Counted from the first letter of the stretch, positions 33,242 through 44,918 are shown. The stretch: 64,000 bases of DNA from Clostridiales bacterium (GCA_022785125.1 JALFRA010000013.1:62001-126000); one strand, 5' to 3'. Notes: a model not told the origin generated them from the letters alone. Program-made: numbers and translations.

Positions 33242-33420
33242 TCCCCCTCATCCGGCCCTGCGGACCACCTTCCCCCCTCAGGGGGAAGGATAAGCGGAAC
33301 AGAGCTACCCCCACACTGGGGGGAAGCTGGCGAGCGCAGCGAGACTGATGAGGGGGACCTTCTCTCGTGCATCCCCTCATCCGGCCCTGCGGGCCACCTT
33401 CCCCCCTCGGGGGGGAAGGT
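33242..33420. repeat. Cluster of three palindromic repeats
   Basis: Inverted GGCC-type (33242-33288), GCGAGCGCAGCGAGAC-type (33303-33355) and inverted GGCC-type (33373-33420). They fill the 200-bp gap between the SHOCT gene and the DUF559 gene. Confidence 0.85.
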
Positions 33421-33437
33421 TAAGCGGTATATAACTC

Positions 33438-33812
33438 TTACAGCTCCTTCAAAATCTCCTGCCGCTTCTGCTCATATTCCTCTTTGGTGATGAGCCGCCG
33501 GTCATAGAGGGACTGGAGCTGCTCCAGCCGCTGCTCCGGGGTGCCCTTGGGGTCGTCCACCGACGCCCCCTCCTCCTCGATGTGGATCTCGGGGCCGATA
33601 TACTTCTTGCCGAAGGCAGAATAGAAGTTGGTACCGGCGATGACAGCGGCAAGGATGGTCCAAAAGATGCCGAAGATGAGGCCAAAGCCCCCCACCATGG
33701 CAAACTGGGGAATGACGACAAACAGGCCGATGAGCACAAAGACGCAGCCCACCACGCCCCCCGCCACCGAGCCGGGCTTACTGGGACGGTAAGTGACCCT
33801 TTTTCTGGACAT
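33438..33812 (-). CDS. SHOCT-domain membrane protein
   Basis: 124 aa. Two membrane helices (about 18-38 and 43-63) are followed by a linker and a C-terminal SHOCT motif (EQLQSLYDRRLITKEEYEQKRQEIL). SHOCT is a short oligomerisation domain. The start is 3 bp downstream of the gyrA stop, so it is likely co-transcribed. Specific role unknown. Confidence 0.8.
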   Translation of the reverse strand: MSRKRVTYRPSKPGSVAGGVVGCVFVLIGLFVVIPQFAMVGGFGLIFGIFWTILAAVIAGTNFYSAFGKKYIGPEIHIEEEGASVDDPKGTPEQRLEQLQSLYDRRLITKEEYEQKRQEILKEL

Positions 33813-33815
33813 GGC

Positions 33816-36323
33816 TTATTCCTCCCCTTCGGTGGCGCCGGTGTCCTCCTCTTCTTCCTCGTGGTCGGTACGGGCGAAGGAGATGACCTTTACGCCCTCC
33901 TCCAGGTTCATGATCTTAACGCCCTGGGCGGTGCGGCCGTAGGTGGAGATGCCGGACACCGCCATACGGATGATGACGCCGGCATCGTTGATGACCAGCA
34001 CGTCGTCGTTGTCGTTGACCACCTTGACCCCCACCACGGGGCCGGTCTTTTCAGTGACGTTGTAGCCCTTCAGGCCGTAGCCGCCTCGCTTCTGGGGACC
34101 ATCGGCCCGGATATACTCGTCCATCTCGGTGCGCTTGCCGTAGCCGTTCTCGGTGATCATCAGCACCTGATGGTCGTACTTGGCCCGGGCGGCGCCTACC
34201 ACGAAGTCGCCCTCCCGCAGGCTGATGCCCCGGACGCCGCAGGCATCGCGGCCCATGCAGCGCACGTCGGTCTCCTTGAAGCAGATGGCCATACCATCGT
34301 GGGTGACAATGAGGATGGCCTGCTCCCCGTCGGTCTCCCGGACGGTGATAAGCTCGTCTCCCTCCTCCAGGGTGATGGCCCGGATACCCGCCTTGCGGGC
34401 GGTGTGGATCGAGGAGAGCTGGATGCGCTTCACGGTACCGGTCCGGGTGACCATCACCAGATACCGGTCCTCGGGGAACTCCCTGAGGTGGATCATGGCG
34501 GTGACCTTCTCGTCCTGCTCGATGGGCAGCACGTTCACCAGGTTGGTGCCCTTGGCGGTGCGGCCCGCCTCGGGGATTTGGTAGCCCTTCTTCCGGTGGA
34601 CCCGGCCCTTATTGGTGAAGAAGAGGATATAGTCGTGGGTGGAGGCGGTAAACACCGTATCCACATAGTCCTCCTCCTTGGTGGCCATGGCAGTGATGCC
34701 CTTGCCGCCCCGGCGCTGGGCCCGGTAGGTAGAGGCGGGGGTGCGCTTGATGTAGCCCCCGGCGGTGAGGGTAAACACGCACTCCTCCTCCTCGATGAGG
34801 TCCTCGATGTCGATCTCGTCCTCCACATCCTGGATCTCGGTGACGCGGTCGTCGCCGTACTTGTCCCGGATGGCAGTGAGCTCGTCCTTCAGCACGCCCC
34901 GGATCTTCTCCTCGCTGGAGAGCAGCTCGTTGAAGTAGGCAATGCGCTCCTCCAGCTCCTTGTACTCGGCCTCCAGCTTCTCCCGGTCCAGGCCCTGGAG
35001 GGCTTTCAGGCGCATATCCAGGATGGCCTGGGCCTGCACATCGTCCAGGCCGAACCGGTTCATCAGGTTCTCCCTGGCGTTGTCGTAACTGGAGCGGATG
35101 ATGCGGATGACCTCGTCGATGTTGTCCTGAGCAATGAGCAGACCCTCCAGCAGGTGGGCCCGCTCCTGGGCCTTCTTCAGGTCGTACTTGGTGCGGCGGA
35201 CGATGATCTCCTCCTGGAAGGCGATGTACTCGTCCAGGATGTGCCGCAGGGACAGGATTCTGGGCTGGGACTGGTCGTCCACCAGGGCCAGCATATTGAT
35301 GGCGAAGGTGGTTTGCAGCTGGGTCTGGGCAAACAGGCGGTTGAGCACCACCTGGGGGTTGGCGTCCCGCTTGAGCTCAATGACTACCCGCATACCGTTG
35401 CGGTCGGACTCGTCCCGGATGTCGGAGATGCCCTCCAGACGCTTGTCCTCCACCTGGTCGGCCATGTTCTTGATGAGCTGGCGCTTGTTGACCTGGTAGG
35501 GGATCTCGGTGACGATGATGCGGGTACGGTTCTGGCCGAACTCCTCAAACTCGGTGCGAGCCCGGACGCACACCCGGCCACGGCCGGTGGCGTAGGCGGC
35601 ACGGATGCCGGAGCGGCCCATGATGATACCCTTGGTGGGGAAATCGGGGCCCTTCACGTGCTCCATCAGGTCGGCCAGGGTGGCCTCCGGATTGTCCAGC
35701 ACGCAGATGGCGGCGTTGATGACCTCCCGCAGGTTATGGGGCGGGATGTTGGTGGCCATACCCACGGCGATACCCGCGGAGCCGTTGACCAGCAGGTTGG
35801 GGAACCGGGAAGGGAGCACACGGGGCTCCTTGCGGGACTCGTCAAAGTTGGGGTCCCAGTTTACCGTGTCCTTCTCAATGTCCCGGAGCATCTCGTCGGA
35901 GATCTTGGACATCCGGGCCTCGGTGTAACGGTAGGCGGCCGGGGGGTCGCCATCGATGGAACCGAAGTTGCCGTGGCCGTCCACCAGGGGATAGCGCATG
36001 GAGAAATCCTGGGCCAGACGGACCAGGGCGTCGTATACGGACTGGTCGCCGTGGGGGTGGTAGCGGCCCAGCACATCGCCCACGCAGGTGGCGGATTTCT
36101 TAAAGGGCTTGTCAGCGGTCAGGTTGTCCTCATACAGGGCGTACAGGATGCGCCGGTGGACGGGCTTCAGGCCGTCCCGCACGTCGGGCAGGGCGCGGCC
36201 CTTGATGACGCTCATGGCGTACTCGATATAGGACTGTTCCATCTCATGCACCAGGGGCGCGGTAACGATGGTCTGGTCCGGGTACCGGATCTCCTCCGGA
36301 TCGTACTGTGGCTTTTTGCTCAT
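33816..36323 (-). CDS. gyrA: DNA gyrase subunit A
   Basis: 835 aa. Catalytic Tyr in [35 protein letters not shown], a coiled-coil gate, and a C-terminal beta-pinwheel with repeats ([25 protein letters not shown]) and an acidic tail. Gln (residue 94) replaces the Ser83 equivalent of E. coli. The ATG at 36323 follows GAGAGG. It is downstream of gyrB on the same strand, separated by a palindromic repeat pair. Confidence 0.96.
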   Translation of the reverse strand: MSKKPQYDPEEIRYPDQTIVTAPLVHEMEQSYIEYAMSVIKGRALPDVRDGLKPVHRRILYALYEDNLTADKPFKKSATCVGDVLGRYHPHGDQSVYDALVRLAQDFSMRYPLVDGHGNFGSIDGDPPAAYRYTEARMSKISDEMLRDIEKDTVNWDPNFDESRKEPRVLPSRFPNLLVNGSAGIAVGMATNIPPHNLREVINAAICVLDNPEATLADLMEHVKGPDFPTKGIIMGRSGIRAAYATGRGRVCVRARTEFEEFGQNRTRIIVTEIPYQVNKRQLIKNMADQVEDKRLEGISDIRDESDRNGMRVVIELKRDANPQVVLNRLFAQTQLQTTFAINMLALVDDQSQPRILSLRHILDEYIAFQEEIIVRRTKYDLKKAQERAHLLEGLLIAQDNIDEVIRIIRSSYDNARENLMNRFGLDDVQAQAILDMRLKALQGLDREKLEAEYKELEERIAYFNELLSSEEKIRGVLKDELTAIRDKYGDDRVTEIQDVEDEIDIEDLIEEEECVFTLTAGGYIKRTPASTYRAQRRGGKGITAMATKEEDYVDTVFTASTHDYILFFTNKGRVHRKKGYQIPEAGRTAKGTNLVNVLPIEQDEKVTAMIHLREFPEDRYLVMVTRTGTVKRIQLSSIHTARKAGIRAITLEEGDELITVRETDGEQAILIVTHDGMAICFKETDVRCMGRDACGVRGISLREGDFVVGAARAKYDHQVLMITENGYGKRTEMDEYIRADGPQKRGGYGLKGYNVTEKTGPVVGVKVVNDNDDVLVINDAGVIIRMAVSGISTYGRTAQGVKIMNLEEGVKVISFARTDHEEEEEDTGATEGEE

Positions 36324-36368
36324 GCTGTTGCCTCTCAATCTTCATGATAGGGAATCTGTTCCGTACAA

Positions 36369-36483
36369 GCTTCCCCCCTGTGGGGGGAAGCTGTCAGCCG
36401 CAGGCTGACTGATGAGGGGTTCTTTCCATCGTGGGCCCCCTCATCCGGCCCTGCGGGCCACCTTCCCCCCTGTGGGGGGAAGG
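36369..36483. repeat. Palindromic repeat pair between gyrB and gyrA
   Basis: A CAGCC-type unit (36369-36420) and an inverted GGCC-type unit (36436-36483). Confidence 0.85.
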
Positions 36484-36502
36484 TAATATGGAATACAATC
36501 CC

Positions 36503-38783
<2,281 letters not shown>

Positions 38784-39095
38784 CTACTTGCCCTCCTTCT
38801 TGTCCCGGACGATTTTGGGCCGCCACAGCCAGCGGTACAGCTTCCAGCCCAGAAAGAGCCCTACAAAAAAGCCCAGGGCGGGCAGGCCGGGAATGAAGAG
38901 CAGCTGGGTCACCGGGGAGGTATCCGCCTCCCACAGGTTGAGCCGGTGGACCACAATGGCGGCCGTTACCAGAACGGCAGCCGCCGGTGGGATCAGCTTC
39001 CACAGCCTGCTTCCCTTCCGGGTGAACTGGCACACCAGAAATTCCAGCAGGAAGCCCCCCACCAGGGGGACCAGGGCAAGGATCAAAAGTATCAT
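38784..39095 (-). CDS. Small membrane protein, unknown
   Basis: 103 aa with three predicted membrane segments (about 2-20, 33-50 and 65-85) and a basic C-terminus (RPKIVRDKKEGK). It is placed between recF and the remB-like gene and abuts the latter without a gap, so it is part of the operon. No recognised family. Confidence 0.65.
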   Translation of the reverse strand: MILLILALVPLVGGFLLEFLVCQFTRKGSRLWKLIPPAAAVLVTAAIVVHRLNLWEADTSPVTQLLFIPGLPALGFFVGLFLGWKLYRWLWRPKIVRDKKEGK

Positions 39096-39135
39096 AGTGT
39101 TCTCCTGAATCTGATCTGTATCATGGGCCGGTTTG

Positions 39136-39222
39136 TCATCCCACCAGTACGCCGTTGTGAATGTGGAAGGTCTTGCCCTCCCCCAGCCGGTCCAGGCTCA
39201 TTTCTTCACAACAAGTGATAAA
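39136..39222 (-). pseudogene. Second copy of the recF 3' end
   Basis: It encodes [20 protein letters not shown] and IHNGVLVG, matching the true recF end over 27 codons. Sixteen codons differ: 14 synonymous and two conservative (Arg/Lys, Thr/Val); one extra Gly precedes the stop. It has no convincing start. Selection on protein sequence is evident, which is unexpected for a dead fragment. Confidence 0.8.
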
Positions 39223-39444
39223 CCCCCACAAAAGGCCCGCCTTTTGTGGGGACCCCATATTTTCACATCCTCGGGGCAAATGAATTGCCCCTGCGGCAAG
39301 ATTTGTCCTTCGGACAAATGCTTGTACGGCGCAAGCGCCGAACCAGGTGTTCATCACACCAAAGTTCCATTGTGAATATGGAAGGTCCGCCCTTCTCCCA
39401 ATCGGTCCAGGCTCATTTCCTCGCAGCAGGTGATGAACACCTGG
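39136..39444 (-). mobile_element. Gene-end duplication element, recF copy
   Basis: Read on the minus strand: site CCAGGTGTTCATCAC inside recF (39444-39430); gene end and stop (39354); exact inverted copy of the site overlapping the stop (39357-39343); hairpin CGGCGC/GCGCCG (39340-39327); CAAG..CTTG hairpin with one bulged base (39324-39297); GGGGCAA/TTGCCCC with loop TTCAT (39291-39273); CCCCACAAAAGG/CCTTTTGTGGGG (39251-39224); second gene end (39222-39136). The architecture equals the glyS copy although the stems differ. Confidence 0.72.
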
Positions 39445-40457
39445 CCCCCGTTGATGCGTTTGAGGACAAATTCCTGCCGTTTATGGTCCAGCTCGGACAG
39501 TACGTCGTCCAGCAGCAGCACCGGCCACTCCCCTGTCTCCTGGAAGAAAATTTCCCGGGAAGCCAGCTTGAGGGACAATGCCGCCGTCCTGGTCTGGCCC
39601 TGGGAGGCGAAGGTTTTGGCGCTCACCCCGTCCAGTTCCACGATCAAGTCGTCCTTATGGGGCCCCGACAGGCACTGCCGGGCCTCCAGCTCCGCCTTCC
39701 GGTGGGAATCCTGATGTTTCAGCAGCTGCTCCAGCAGGGTGCGGGTGGGGGCCAGGGGATCTTCAATGGTGCTTACCGTCTGGTAGCCCAGCCCCAGCTC
39801 CTCCCGTCCCCCGGAGAAATCCCGATGGATGGGGGGCGTCACCTCCTGGAGCCGCTTGATGAAGTAGGCCCGGTAGTGGATGAGCATGGCCCCGGTCTGA
39901 GCCATGCGCAGATTGAACTCGTCCAGGGTGTCCAGCAGCGAGGGATGCTCCTCCCAGTCCCGCAAAATCCGGGTCTTATGTTCGTAAAGACGCCGGTATT
40001 CCGCCAGCGCCTCGGCATATCTGGGCCGCAGCTGGCAGATGCAGTCGTCCAGAAACCGGCGGCGCACCGCGGCCCCCTCCCGGATGAGCCACAGATCCTC
40101 CGGGCAGAACAGCACCGTGTTGAGCACCCCCGCCAGCTCCCCGGCGGTTTTTAATTTCACGCCGTTGGAAAAGAGCTGCCGCCGCACTCCCCGGCCCAGC
40201 TTGGCCTCCAGGGTGAAGTCCCGCCCCCGGGAAAAGACCTCCGCCTTTACAAAGGCGTGGTCCACCCCCATCTGGATCAGCTCCCGGTCGTACCGGGCCC
40301 GGTGGGAGGAGGCGGTGGACAGGTAGGCGATGCCCTCCAGCAGGTTGGTCTTGCCCTGGGCATTCTCCCCCCAAATCACATTGACGTTGGGAGAAAAGCT
40401 GCCCTCAAAGTGGAGATAATTGCGAAAAAAGTCCAGGCAGACCGACTTTACGATCAT
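39354..40457 (-). CDS. recF: DNA repair/replication protein RecF
   Basis: 367 aa, an SMC-like ATPase that helps load RecA at gaps. Walker [13 protein letters not shown] (about 30-41), the signature region [17 protein letters not shown] and Walker [12 protein letters not shown] are present, ending [13 protein letters not shown]. The start ATG 40457 overlaps the S4-gene stop by 4 bp. The last 27 codons are duplicated downstream by an element. Confidence 0.95.
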   Translation of the reverse strand: MIVKSVCLDFFRNYLHFEGSFSPNVNVIWGENAQGKTNLLEGIAYLSTASSHRARYDRELIQMGVDHAFVKAEVFSRGRDFTLEAKLGRGVRRQLFSNGVKLKTAGELAGVLNTVLFCPEDLWLIREGAAVRRRFLDDCICQLRPRYAEALAEYRRLYEHKTRILRDWEEHPSLLDTLDEFNLRMAQTGAMLIHYRAYFIKRLQEVTPPIHRDFSGGREELGLGYQTVSTIEDPLAPTRTLLEQLLKHQDSHRKAELEARQCLSGPHKDDLIVELDGVSAKTFASQGQTRTAALSLKLASREIFFQETGEWPVLLLDDVLSELDHKRQEFVLKRINGGQVFITCCEEMSLDRLGEGRTFHIHNGTLV

Positions 40458-40666
40458 AAAACTTCCACGCGCAGGTCGTCCAGGGTGACCACGTCGCCGG
40501 GGCGCAGCTTCTTGCCCCGCATGGTGCACACCTCGCCGTTGACCTGGACCTCTCCGTCCTGAATGCGCTCCTTGGCCTCCCCGCCGGTCTCCACCAGACC
40601 CTCAAATTTCAGCAGGGATTCCAATTTGATAAATTCCGTTGTGATTTTGGACTGAATGGTCTTCAT
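40454..40666 (-). CDS. yaaA: S4-domain RNA-binding protein (YaaA-like)
   Basis: 70 aa. The S4 fold ([29 protein letters not shown] in two parts, then [17 protein letters not shown]) matches the small YaaA protein found between dnaN and recF in Firmicutes; it binds structured RNA and may assist ribosome assembly. The start ATG 40666 overlaps the thioesterase gene end, and the stop overlaps the recF start. Confidence 0.88.
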   Translation of the reverse strand: MKTIQSKITTEFIKLESLLKFEGLVETGGEAKERIQDGEVQVNGEVCTMRGKKLRPGDVVTLDDLRVEVL

Positions 40667-41103
40667 ACTTCCGAATTTCTCCCTTCTTCGTGCAGGGATC
40701 GCAGCAGTTCCCACAGTTCAGGCAGGGCCTTTTTCAGGGCCACCGGCCGGGCCTTGGCCCGGTCATAGAAGAAGTGGCCGGAGGCGCCCTCCGCCCGCAG
40801 CTCCCCGGTGTCGGCGTTGACCATCCTGTAGGACAGCTGCATTTTGGCGGGAGACAGGGACTCCACCGCCATATGGATGGCTACCGTCTCCCCGAACCGG
40901 GTCATGGAGCGGTACTTACAGCTGACGTCGGTGACGGCAAAGTCGATGCCCGCATCCACCGCATGGTGGTAGCTCCAGCCGATCTGGTCCATAAAGTCGG
41001 TACGGGCCTCCTCCATCCAAAGGATATAATTTCCATGGTGGACGATGCTCATGCCGTCGGTCTCATAAAATTGAACCTTGTGCAGGTAAGGATGCAGTTC
41101 CAA
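40663..41103 (-). CDS. Hotdog-fold acyl-CoA thioesterase (YbgC-like)
   Basis: About 146 aa. [23 protein letters not shown] carries the Asp and His/Asn pattern of 4-hydroxybenzoyl-CoA thioesterase-like enzymes. I chose the TTG at 41103 (preceded by GAAAGG, 9 bp) over the TTG at 41139, which sits right after the dnaN stop with no ribosome-binding site. It is an unusual insertion into the dnaN-yaaA-recF order; substrate unknown. Confidence 0.75.
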   Translation of the reverse strand: MELHPYLHKVQFYETDGMSIVHHGNYILWMEEARTDFMDQIGWSYHHAVDAGIDFAVTDVSCKYRSMTRFGETVAIHMAVESLSPAKMQLSYRMVNADTGELRAEGASGHFFYDRAKARPVALKKALPELWELLRSLHEEGRNSEV

Positions 41104-41140
41104 GGTGTTTTTCCTTTCTTTCAGAACCTCTGTGCCCAAT

Positions 41141-42253
41141 TTATTCCCCGGCCTTCAGGCGGACGGGCAGTACCATATACAGGAAATTTTCCTCCCCCTC
41201 GGTGGGCAGGATGACGCAGGGGGACACGCTGGTGGACAGCTCCAGCCGCACCTTGTCCGCGGGGGCGGCTTTCAGGGCATCCATTAGGTACTTGTTGTTG
41301 AAGCCGATCTCCAGACCCTTGCCGTCGCCGGTGACGGGGCACTGGTCATAGGCGTCGCCGATGGCGGTTTTGGTGGAAATCTTCATCAAACCGTCCTCAA
41401 ACACGCACCGCAGGGGACATTTCAGCTTCTCGGTGATGATGAGGGAGACGCGCTCGATGGAGGAGAGCAGCGCCCGGGTCTCGCCCTCCAGGCAGATGTC
41501 GTTGCTGCGGGGGATGGCCTGGCGGTAGGCCAAAAACTCACCCTCCAGCCGGCGGGTCACCAGCATGGTGGAGCCGGCCTTGAACATGACGTGCCGGGCG
41601 CCCTGAGTCACCGACACCGGCTCGTCGCAGTCGGTGCAGATTTTTTCCACCTCGGACAGGGCGGAACCGGGGACAACAAAGGAGAATTCCGGGGCGCCGT
41701 CCTTTTTGTCAATGGCCTCGTGGCGGAGGGCCAGCCGGAAGCCGTCCACCGACACCACGGTGAGGCCGTTTTCGTCGGCCTCAAAGAGGGAGCCGGTGTG
41801 GACCGGGCGGCTCTCGTTGTCGCTGACGGCGAAAATGGTCTGGGAGATCATGGCTTTCAGCTTGGACTGGGACAGGGTGAGGGAGTTCTGATATTCCACC
41901 GTGGGCAGCTCGGGGAATTCCTCGGGATCGGTGCCCAGAATGTTGAACTCGCTGGGTCCACAGGTGATGTGGACCATATAGTTGTCGGTCTGGAAGGTGA
42001 CGATGTCGTCAGGCAGCTTCCGAATGATCTCGCCGAAGAGCCGGGCGGCCAGCACCAGGGTGCCGGTCTCGCTGATGTCGGCAGGGACAATGGTGCGGAT
42101 GCCGGTGTCCAGATTGTAGCCGGTGAGCCGCAGCTCCTGTCCGGCCTCCAGCAGGATGCCTTCCAGAGCAGGAATGGAGCTCTTGGGGGAAACGGCACGG
42201 GAGGCGGTGGAGATGGCGGATTGCAGCAGTGCTTTTTCGCAGGAAAATTTCAT
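41141..42253 (-). CDS. dnaN: DNA polymerase III beta sliding clamp
   Basis: 370 aa. The three-fold beta-clamp pattern is visible: MKFSCEKALLQSAISTASRAV, LEGILLEAGQELRLTGYNLDTGI, the central DGFRLALRHEAI segment, and the conserved C-terminal end YMVLPVRLKAGE. The ATG at 42253 is the family start; an 80-codon in-frame extension into the origin region is rejected. A 346-bp gap with DnaA boxes separates it from dnaA. Confidence 0.95.
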   Translation of the reverse strand: MKFSCEKALLQSAISTASRAVSPKSSIPALEGILLEAGQELRLTGYNLDTGIRTIVPADISETGTLVLAARLFGEIIRKLPDDIVTFQTDNYMVHITCGPSEFNILGTDPEEFPELPTVEYQNSLTLSQSKLKAMISQTIFAVSDNESRPVHTGSLFEADENGLTVVSVDGFRLALRHEAIDKKDGAPEFSFVVPGSALSEVEKICTDCDEPVSVTQGARHVMFKAGSTMLVTRRLEGEFLAYRQAIPRSNDICLEGETRALLSSIERVSLIITEKLKCPLRCVFEDGLMKISTKTAIGDAYDQCPVTGDGKGLEIGFNNKYLMDALKAAPADKVRLELSTSVSPCVILPTEGEENFLYMVLPVRLKAGE

Positions 42254-42599
42254 ATTTGTTCGGTCCTCCGTTTCGTGGGGAGAGAAGGGGCTCCCCGGGA
42301 TCTCTCGCGCTCCTCCGGAGAGAGGAGGGATATAGTTCGTAATAGTAAGTCGTAGGGGAAAACATTGTGGAAAAGTGGCGAAACTCCTTGAGGCCCATGG
42401 TTTGGCTCGTCCACAGGGGGTGTGGACAAAAAAGAGGGGGTTTCCACAGGGGAAAAAGAGCAAAAAAGTTTTCCACATTCCCTTTTCCACATCTCCCCGA
42501 AAGAGGGTGGAAATGTGGAAAGCGGTCTGGAAACCGAATTACCAGTCGAAATCCAGTTTCATTCATATTTATGCAGGAGTATTCATAGGCAATTCAGGC
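42254..42599. other. oriC: Origin region between dnaA and dnaN
   Basis: Six DnaA-box-like 9-mers cluster here: TGTGGAAAA (42366), TGTGGACAA (42421), GTTTCCACA (42440), TTTTCCACA (42469 and 42483) and TGTGGAAAG (42514), plus a weaker TCGTCCACA (42407). All deviate from TTATCCACA in the first four positions. An AT-rich stretch at 42555-42605 beside dnaA may be the unwinding element. With the boxes at 44319-44376 this gives a bipartite origin around dnaA. Confidence 0.75.
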
Positions 42600-43916
42600 T
42601 TATTCATACCGGGCGTTGATGTTGGCGTTGATGTCCTTGATAACTTCTGCAATTTCGGGGCTCTGCTTGGTCAATTTCTCGATGCGGTCAATGGAGTGCA
42701 TGACGGTGGTGTGGTCCCGGTTGTCAAATTCCTTGCCGATCTCCTTCAGAGACAGGTTGGTCATGCGGCGGATCTGGTACATGGCGATCTGCCGGGCCAG
42801 CGCGGTGTCCTTGGTGCGGCCCTGGCCCCGGAGGGCCTCCTCGTCGATGTTGTAGAACTTGCTGACCTCGTCGATGATGATCTCCGGCGAGGGGAGGAAC
42901 TCCGCCTTGTCCTTGAACATATCCCGGACGGCCCGGGTGACGGTGTCCACGTCCACGCTCTCCCCCATCAGCTCCTGGAAGGCCAGGATCTTGTTGACGG
43001 TGCCCTCGATCTGCCGCACATTGGAGGTGATGTTCTCGGCGATATATTGGAGGACGGGATCGGGCAGGTTCATGCCCCGGCGGATGGCCTTGGTTTTGAT
43101 GATGGCCACGCGGGTTTCGTAGTCGGGGGGCTGGATGTCCACGGGCAGGCCCCACTCGAACCGGGTACGCAGCCGGTCGTCCAGCCGCAGCATCTCTTTT
43201 GGGGGGCGGTCAGCGGTGAACACGATCTGGCGTTTGGCCTCGTACAGGGTGTTGAAGGTGTGGAACATTTCCTCCTGGGTGGACTCACGGCCGGCAATGA
43301 ACTGCACGTCGTCCATGAGGAACACGTCGGCGGAGCGGTACTTTTCCCGGAACTCCGGGTTGCGGCCCTCCCGGATGGCCTGGATCAGCTCGTTGGTAAA
43401 GGAGTCACCCTTGATATAAACGATGCGGTAATCGGGGTGGGCCTGATGGATCTTGTGGGCGATGGCGTAGAGCAGGTGGGTCTTGCCCAGGCCGGACTCG
43501 CCGTAGATGAACAGGGGGTTGTAGGTCTGGGCGGGCTGCTCGGCCACCGCCAGGGCGGCGGCATGGGCAAACTTGTTGGAGGCGCCCACCACAAAGCGCT
43601 CGAAGGTGTATTCCTCGGTGCCCGGGAGGAATACGTCGTCCACCTTCTTCTTGCCGTAGCCCTCCAGCTCCCCCTCCCCCAGCACCACCACCTCAAAGTC
43701 GGAGGAGAACAGCTCATGCAGGGCCTTCTGGATGTTGGGGATGTAGCGGGAGTTGATGATATCCCGCTTGAAGTTGGTGGGGGTGTGGAGCACGAACCGG
43801 TTGGACTCCAGCGCCACGGGGGTGGCGTCGTCAAACCAGGTGTTGATGGCGGTGGCTGTCATCTCCCCCTCCATCAGAGAGAGGACCTTGGCCCAGAGAT
43901 CGGCCGGTAGATTCAC
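42600..43916 (-). CDS. dnaA: Chromosomal replication initiator DnaA
   Basis: 438 aa. Domain I (1 to about 80), then the AAA+ core with GESGLGKTH and the Walker B FLMDDVQFIAG, and the C-terminal DnaA-box-binding domain (GRTKDTALARQIAMYQIR and NRDHTTVMHSIDRIE). I chose the GTG at 43916, preceded by AGAGGTGG, giving MNLPADLWAKVLS; the in-frame extension to 44054 is rejected. A TATAAT on the minus strand (44058-44053) lies at the edge of a structured repeat. Confidence 0.95.
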   Translation of the reverse strand: MNLPADLWAKVLSLMEGEMTATAINTWFDDATPVALESNRFVLHTPTNFKRDIINSRYIPNIQKALHELFSSDFEVVVLGEGELEGYGKKKVDDVFLPGTEEYTFERFVVGASNKFAHAAALAVAEQPAQTYNPLFIYGESGLGKTHLLYAIAHKIHQAHPDYRIVYIKGDSFTNELIQAIREGRNPEFREKYRSADVFLMDDVQFIAGRESTQEEMFHTFNTLYEAKRQIVFTADRPPKEMLRLDDRLRTRFEWGLPVDIQPPDYETRVAIIKTKAIRRGMNLPDPVLQYIAENITSNVRQIEGTVNKILAFQELMGESVDVDTVTRAVRDMFKDKAEFLPSPEIIIDEVSKFYNIDEEALRGQGRTKDTALARQIAMYQIRRMTNLSLKEIGKEFDNRDHTTVMHSIDRIEKLTKQSPEIAEVIKDINANINARYE

Positions 43917-44052
43917 GGAAAGACCACCTCTTTTGTAGAATAGATGGCCGCTGTGGGCGCAGCAAAACAAGACCTTGAAAGCCTGGGCTTTCAAGACCTG
44001 GGTCGTGGATGCTGCCGCCAGCGGCGGGAGTACAGATAATTTAACGCATACC
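43917..44052 (-). promoter_or_regulatory. dnaA leader with hairpins
   Basis: A 135-nt leader on the minus strand. CTTGAAAGCC/GGCTTTCAAG forms a perfect hairpin (43976-43998), and GCCGCCAGCGGCG a smaller one. A -10-like TATAAT lies just upstream at 44058-44053; no good -35 was found. Confidence 0.45.
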
Positions 44053-44308
44053 ATTATAATGCGTACGGAACAAAGCCGAAATCCTTGGTTTTCAAGGTTT
44101 TCGGCTTTGTTCTAGTGCAAGAATTTTGGACAATAGTTCCCAAAATCCTTGCACCTTTCATTGGAACGCAGGACGTTCCAATGAAAATACGCATTGTAAC
44201 AATGTCTGAATTCCATAAAACGGCCTCCCTGAGCCGTTTTATGGAATTGCGCGGCTGCTGCCGCGCAAATAAACTGATTTGCAGTTTATTCAGTAGACAT
44301 TATTATAG
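44053..44308. repeat. Structured intergenic element, copy A
   Basis: About 256 nt. A closing stem AATGCGTA/TACGCATT (44058-44065 with 44088+100, i.e. 44188-44195) encloses three hairpins at 44068-44112, 44115-44154 and 44156-44186. Outside it follow hairpins at 44209-44248 (AATTCCATAAAACGGC stem), 44249-44266 (GCGCGGC stem) and 44269-44289 (ATAAACTG stem). Ends read ATTATAATG and CATTATTATA, imperfect inverted repeats. A second copy with changed but still paired stems is at 63412-63648. It lies at the dnaA-rpmH junction. Confidence 0.8.
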
Positions 44309-44318
44309 CAAATCACCC

Positions 44319-44376
44319 TGTGGAAAGCAACGATACAATTATAAAAAGAAACTACTTTTCCACACAAGTTTCCACA
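44319..44376. promoter_or_regulatory. DnaA-box-like cluster upstream of rpmH
   Basis: TGTGGAAAG (44319-44327), TTTTCCACA (44356-44364) and GTTTCCACA (44368-44376), the second arm of a probable bipartite origin. Confidence 0.6.
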
Positions 44377-44533
44377 CAGTCTGACGGTGGCCAGAACAGC
44401 CGCCCCTATCCAGAGCCTCAAAAAGAATGGGGCAGAAGGGCTTATGCGTGGGGGTGCGCTCAACAGGGGCCACAAGATATGGTATTTCTCCCGTGGACCC
44501 GGAAAAAAACCAAAAAAGAAACCAAATTAGTGG

Positions 44534-44563
44534 TTGACAGCCCATTTTGAAATAGGCTATAAT
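44534..44563 (+). promoter_or_regulatory. rpmH operon promoter
   Basis: TTGACA (44534-44539), 18 bp, TATAAT (44558-44563). A leader of about 110 nt with two small hairpins (CTGCTATGGTGTAAAGCAG and CAGCCGAAAGGCTG) follows. Confidence 0.85.
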
Positions 44564-44682
44564 ACCATGTGCATCATGTAAACTGCTATGGTGTAAAGCA
44601 GTTTTGTTTGACGACCGCAGCCGAAAGGCTGTTGTGGTGGGCGGGGCAACCCGCTTGATTTTTGTACAGGAGGTGTCCCAAC

Positions 44683-44817
44683 ATGGTTCGTACCTATCAG
44701 CCCAAGAAGCGCCAGCGCTCCAAGGAGCACGGGTTCCGTAAGCGTATGCGTACCGCCAACGGCCGCAAGGTCCTGGCTCGCCGCCGCGCGAAGGGCCGCG
44801 CCCGTCTGACCCACTGA
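44683..44817 (+). CDS. rpmH: 50S ribosomal protein L34
   Basis: 44 aa. [20 protein letters not shown] and the basic end [12 protein letters not shown] are diagnostic for L34. The ATG follows AGGAGGTG. It starts the conserved rpmH-rnpA-yidD-yidC-jag operon transcribed away from the origin. Confidence 0.98.
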   Translation: MVRTYQPKKRQRSKEHGFRKRMRTANGRKVLARRRAKGRARLTH

Positions 44818-44918
44818 TGGGTCCGCAAATGGAATAGGGCATTTCATAGGGGCGGGGGAGCTTTTCCCACCGCCCCTGCGCAGCATACGGAAGTTTGGAC
44901 CGGGAAAGGAGGACCGCC

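Noticed and set aside
33242..33420. CRISPR array
   Set aside because: Repeats are palindromic units in alternating orientation without regular unique spacers; no cas genes.
36369..36483. CTGATGAG in the palindromic repeats as a hammerhead ribozyme
   Set aside because: The required GAAA segment and third stem are missing.
39136..39357. 73-codon frame ending in the second recF end, as a separate gene
   Set aside because: The first part reads the hairpin insert; there is no start signal. Treated as part of the duplication element.
39136..39444. Diversity-generating retroelement template/variable repeat pair
   Set aside because: Differences are silent third-position changes, not adenine-specific, and no reverse transcriptase is present.
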